64,000 nt of DNA from Candidatus Meridianibacter frigidus (GTDB lineage: Bacteria > Vulcanimicrobiota > Vulcanimicrobiia > Vulcanimicrobiales > Vulcanimicrobiaceae): NCBI GenBank assembly GCA_003243975.1, contig QHBJ01000006.1, positions 1-64,000 of the forward strand, given 5' to 3'. The position numbers were made by a program, and so were the translations under genes. Shown in pieces: positions 62,588 to 64,000 of the stretch; position 1 is the first letter of the stretch; every line of letters starts with the position of its first letter. Below the pieces are notes generated by a model. That model saw only the letters and a list, made by a program, of their open reading frames with translations, searched no databases and was not told where the DNA came from.

Positions 62588-64000
62588 GCAGGTACGCGCT
62601 TGCGCTTCACGAACGCGCGCACTTCTGCCAGCGGCCACGTGTTGAGGACGTCCCTTTTGGTGAGGCCGGCACGGCGCGCTTGGCCGACCGCCAGCTCGAT
62701 GTTCGAAAGGTCCGATTGGCGATGCGCGTCGCTGTCGGTGGTAAAGATTGCGCCAAGCTCTTTCGCGCGGCGCGCAAGCGGCGCGGGCAAATCGAGGCGA
62801 TTGGCCTGGCCGTCGATCTCCAGCGCGGTTCCGGTGCGCGCCGCGGCCCGAAAAACCTCGTCGTAATCGAATTCGTAACCCGCAAAGCCCTCGAGCATCC
62901 GACCGGTCGGGTGACCGATGATGTTCACGTAAGGATTCTCGCAAGCGCGAACGATCCGCGCGGTCATCTCTTCTCGCGATTGATTCGTGGCCGTATGCAC
63001 GCTCGCAACCACGATGTCGAACTTCGCCAAGACGTCGCTGGGGTAGTCTAAGGCGCCGTCGGGCAGAATGTCGACCTCGCTGCTCCACAAGACCTGCGTG
63101 CTCCCGCCGTTCTGCAGCCGGCTTACGACCTCGCGCTGGGCCCTCAATCGTTCAAAATCCAAGCCCCAGCGGCCGCGGCCGCGTGAATGGTCGCTGATGC
63201 TTTGGTACTCATGTCCTCGAGATGCAGCCGCGGCAACCATTACCTCGAGCGTGTCGTCGCCATCGCTCCACGTGGAGTGCATGTGAAAGTCGCCGCGTAT
63301 GTCGGCAAGCTCGACCAAGTCGGGGAGTCTTCGCGCGCGAGCCGCTTCGATCTCTCCAATGCCGCTGCGCAGCTCCGGCGGAACGTACTGCATGTCCAAC
63401 GCAGCGTACACTTCATCCTCGCTACGGCATGTGACCGCCGCGCCGCTCTCCACGTTGAGGATACCGTTTTCGCTGACGCGCAGGTTTTTGCGCACCGCAT
63501 GCTCGCGCAGCTGAATGTTGTGTTCGCGCGAACCGGTGAAATGCTGGAGTAGGTTTCCATAGAGGTGGTCGGGCAGAACGCGCAGATCGATTTGCAGTCC
63601 GCCCGCCAACCAGATGCTGGCCTTGGTGGGCCCTTCGGCCAGCACGGATTCCGCGCGGCGCCAATTCACGAAATGATTGATGACGGCACCAGCCAGGGAT
63701 GACGTGCAGACGATATCGATGTCACCAACCGTAACTTCGGCTCGCCGCAAGCTCCCGGCAAAGCTCAATCGCTCGCTGGGCGGCCCGGCTTTCACGTATG
63801 CGAGCACCTCGCGCGCGATACGCAATGCCTTCGGCAGCGGCGTGCGGTGGCGGCGTCCTTTGTAGGCCAGAATGCCGCGCTTGATGTTTTGGATCGACTT
63901 GGGACCCATGCGCGGCACGCCATTGAGCGTGCCACTTTGGATTGCCGCTTCCAGATCCGCGAGCGAAGCGATGCCAAATTGCGTGAAGAGTACCGCTGCG
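62584..64000 (-). CDS. polX: DNA polymerase/3'-5' exonuclease PolX, 5' end outside window
   Basis: The visible part is about 470 residues and the frame is still open at the window edge. Helix-hairpin-helix GPKSIQNIKRGI precedes the polymerase X domain (FAGSLRRAEVTVGDIDIVC, metal-binding DID; ASIWLAGGLQIDLRV). A C-terminal PHP domain follows with HMHSTWSDG, SISDHSRG, SEVDILPDG, HTATNQSREE, IGHPTGRM and FTTDSDAHR holding the metal ligands. PolX works in base excision repair. The first part of the HhH and the start codon are to the right of the window. Confidence 0.95.
   Translation of the reverse strand, partial: AAVLFTQFGIASLADLEAAIQSGTLNGVPRMGPKSIQNIKRGILAYKGRRHRTPLPKALRIAREVLAYVKAGPPSERLSFAGSLRRAEVTVGDIDIVCTSSLAGAVINHFVNWRRAESVLAEGPTKASIWLAGGLQIDLRVLPDHLYGNLLQHFTGSREHNIQLREHAVRKNLRVSENGILNVESGAAVTCRSEDEVYAALDMQYVPPELRSGIGEIEAARARRLPDLVELADIRGDFHMHSTWSDGDDTLEVMVAAAASRGHEYQSISDHSRGRGRWGLDFERLRAQREVVSRLQNGGSTQVLWSSEVDILPDGALDYPSDVLAKFDIVVASVHTATNQSREEMTARIVRACENPYVNIIGHPTGRMLEGFAGYEFDYDEVFRAAARTGTALEIDGQANRLDLPAPLARRAKELGAIFTTDSDAHRQSDLSNIELAVGQARRAGLTKRDVLNTWPLAEVRAFVKRKRVPA

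Noticed and set aside
1-64000. CRISPR arrays, tRNA or rRNA genes, transposases, integrases
   Set aside because: None found on reading either strand; no spaced exact repeats other than the short intergenic cluster at 19.6 kb, no cloverleaf-like segment noticed, and no recombinase motif in any accepted protein.

Overview
The window is a gene-dense, roughly 60% GC bacterial chromosome segment with no rRNA, tRNA, CRISPR array, insertion sequence or phage gene that I can see. Gene content points to a respiring, menaquinone-type, diderm-like bacterium outside the well-studied phyla. It has the C5 haem pathway (hemC-hemB-hemL-hemA-hemD), MenG plus a long-chain polyprenyl diphosphate synthase, a Rieske/cytochrome b complex with a fused cytochrome c, ResB/CcsA cytochrome c maturation, TatA/TatC, a TonB-like protein, and a selenocysteine formate dehydrogenase. 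The combination resembles metagenome-derived lineages such as Candidatus Eremiobacterota (WPS-2). That placement is my inference from gene style, not a search result.

Layout. 1-6 kb: a sortilin-like propeller protein (cut by the window edge), an S10 carboxypeptidase and an acyl-CoA synthetase. 6-13 kb: leuS and a sugar-nucleotide epimerase, surrounded by damaged genes (comEA with a frameshift, comEC as a relic with an internal deletion, two frameshifted hypotheticals). 13-21 kb: DoxX-like membrane proteins, an AlkX/YcaQ-like protein, a cupin, a PEP-mutase-family enzyme, glutamine synthetase, YceI, a propeller protein, a small array of intergenic repeats, a thioredoxin-like protein and a peroxiredoxin. 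21-30.6 kb: NAD synthesis nadA-nadB-nadC, an ABC exporter, rsmI, metG and tatD in one tightly packed direction.

30.6-39.3 kb: a PLD-like gene broken by two frameshifts, then a respiratory block menG, polyprenyl synthase, tatA, tatC, resB, ccsA, a membrane protein, Rieske and cytochrome b-c. 39.3-47.9 kb: CsbD-like protein, an ArnT-like glycosyltransferase and the haem operon, which carries a mobA-like gene. 47.9-54.5 kb: glutaredoxin, TonB-like protein, arginase, AI-2E family transporter, a 33-residue proline-rich ORF, DUF5069, a beta-lactamase-fold protein and ilvE. 54.5-64 kb: a membrane protein pair, the formate dehydrogenase operon (alpha subunit with an in-frame TGA and a SECIS hairpin, beta subunit, NrfD-type membrane subunit, fdhD), a HAD phosphatase, an alpha/beta hydrolase and DNA polymerase X with a PHP domain (cut by the right edge).

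How it fits together. Formate dehydrogenase would feed electrons to menaquinone, whose synthesis ends with MenG and the prenyl synthase. The Rieske/cytochrome b-c complex would then oxidise the quinol. Haem for these proteins comes from the hem operon, ResB/CcsA attach it to c-type cytochromes, Tat exports the Rieske protein, and MobA and FdhD finish the molybdenum cofactor for the dehydrogenase. The most notable points are the selenocysteine recoding site, which naive annotation splits into two genes; the loss of both DNA-uptake genes comEA and comEC; and a perfect 14-bp hairpin at the start of tatC.
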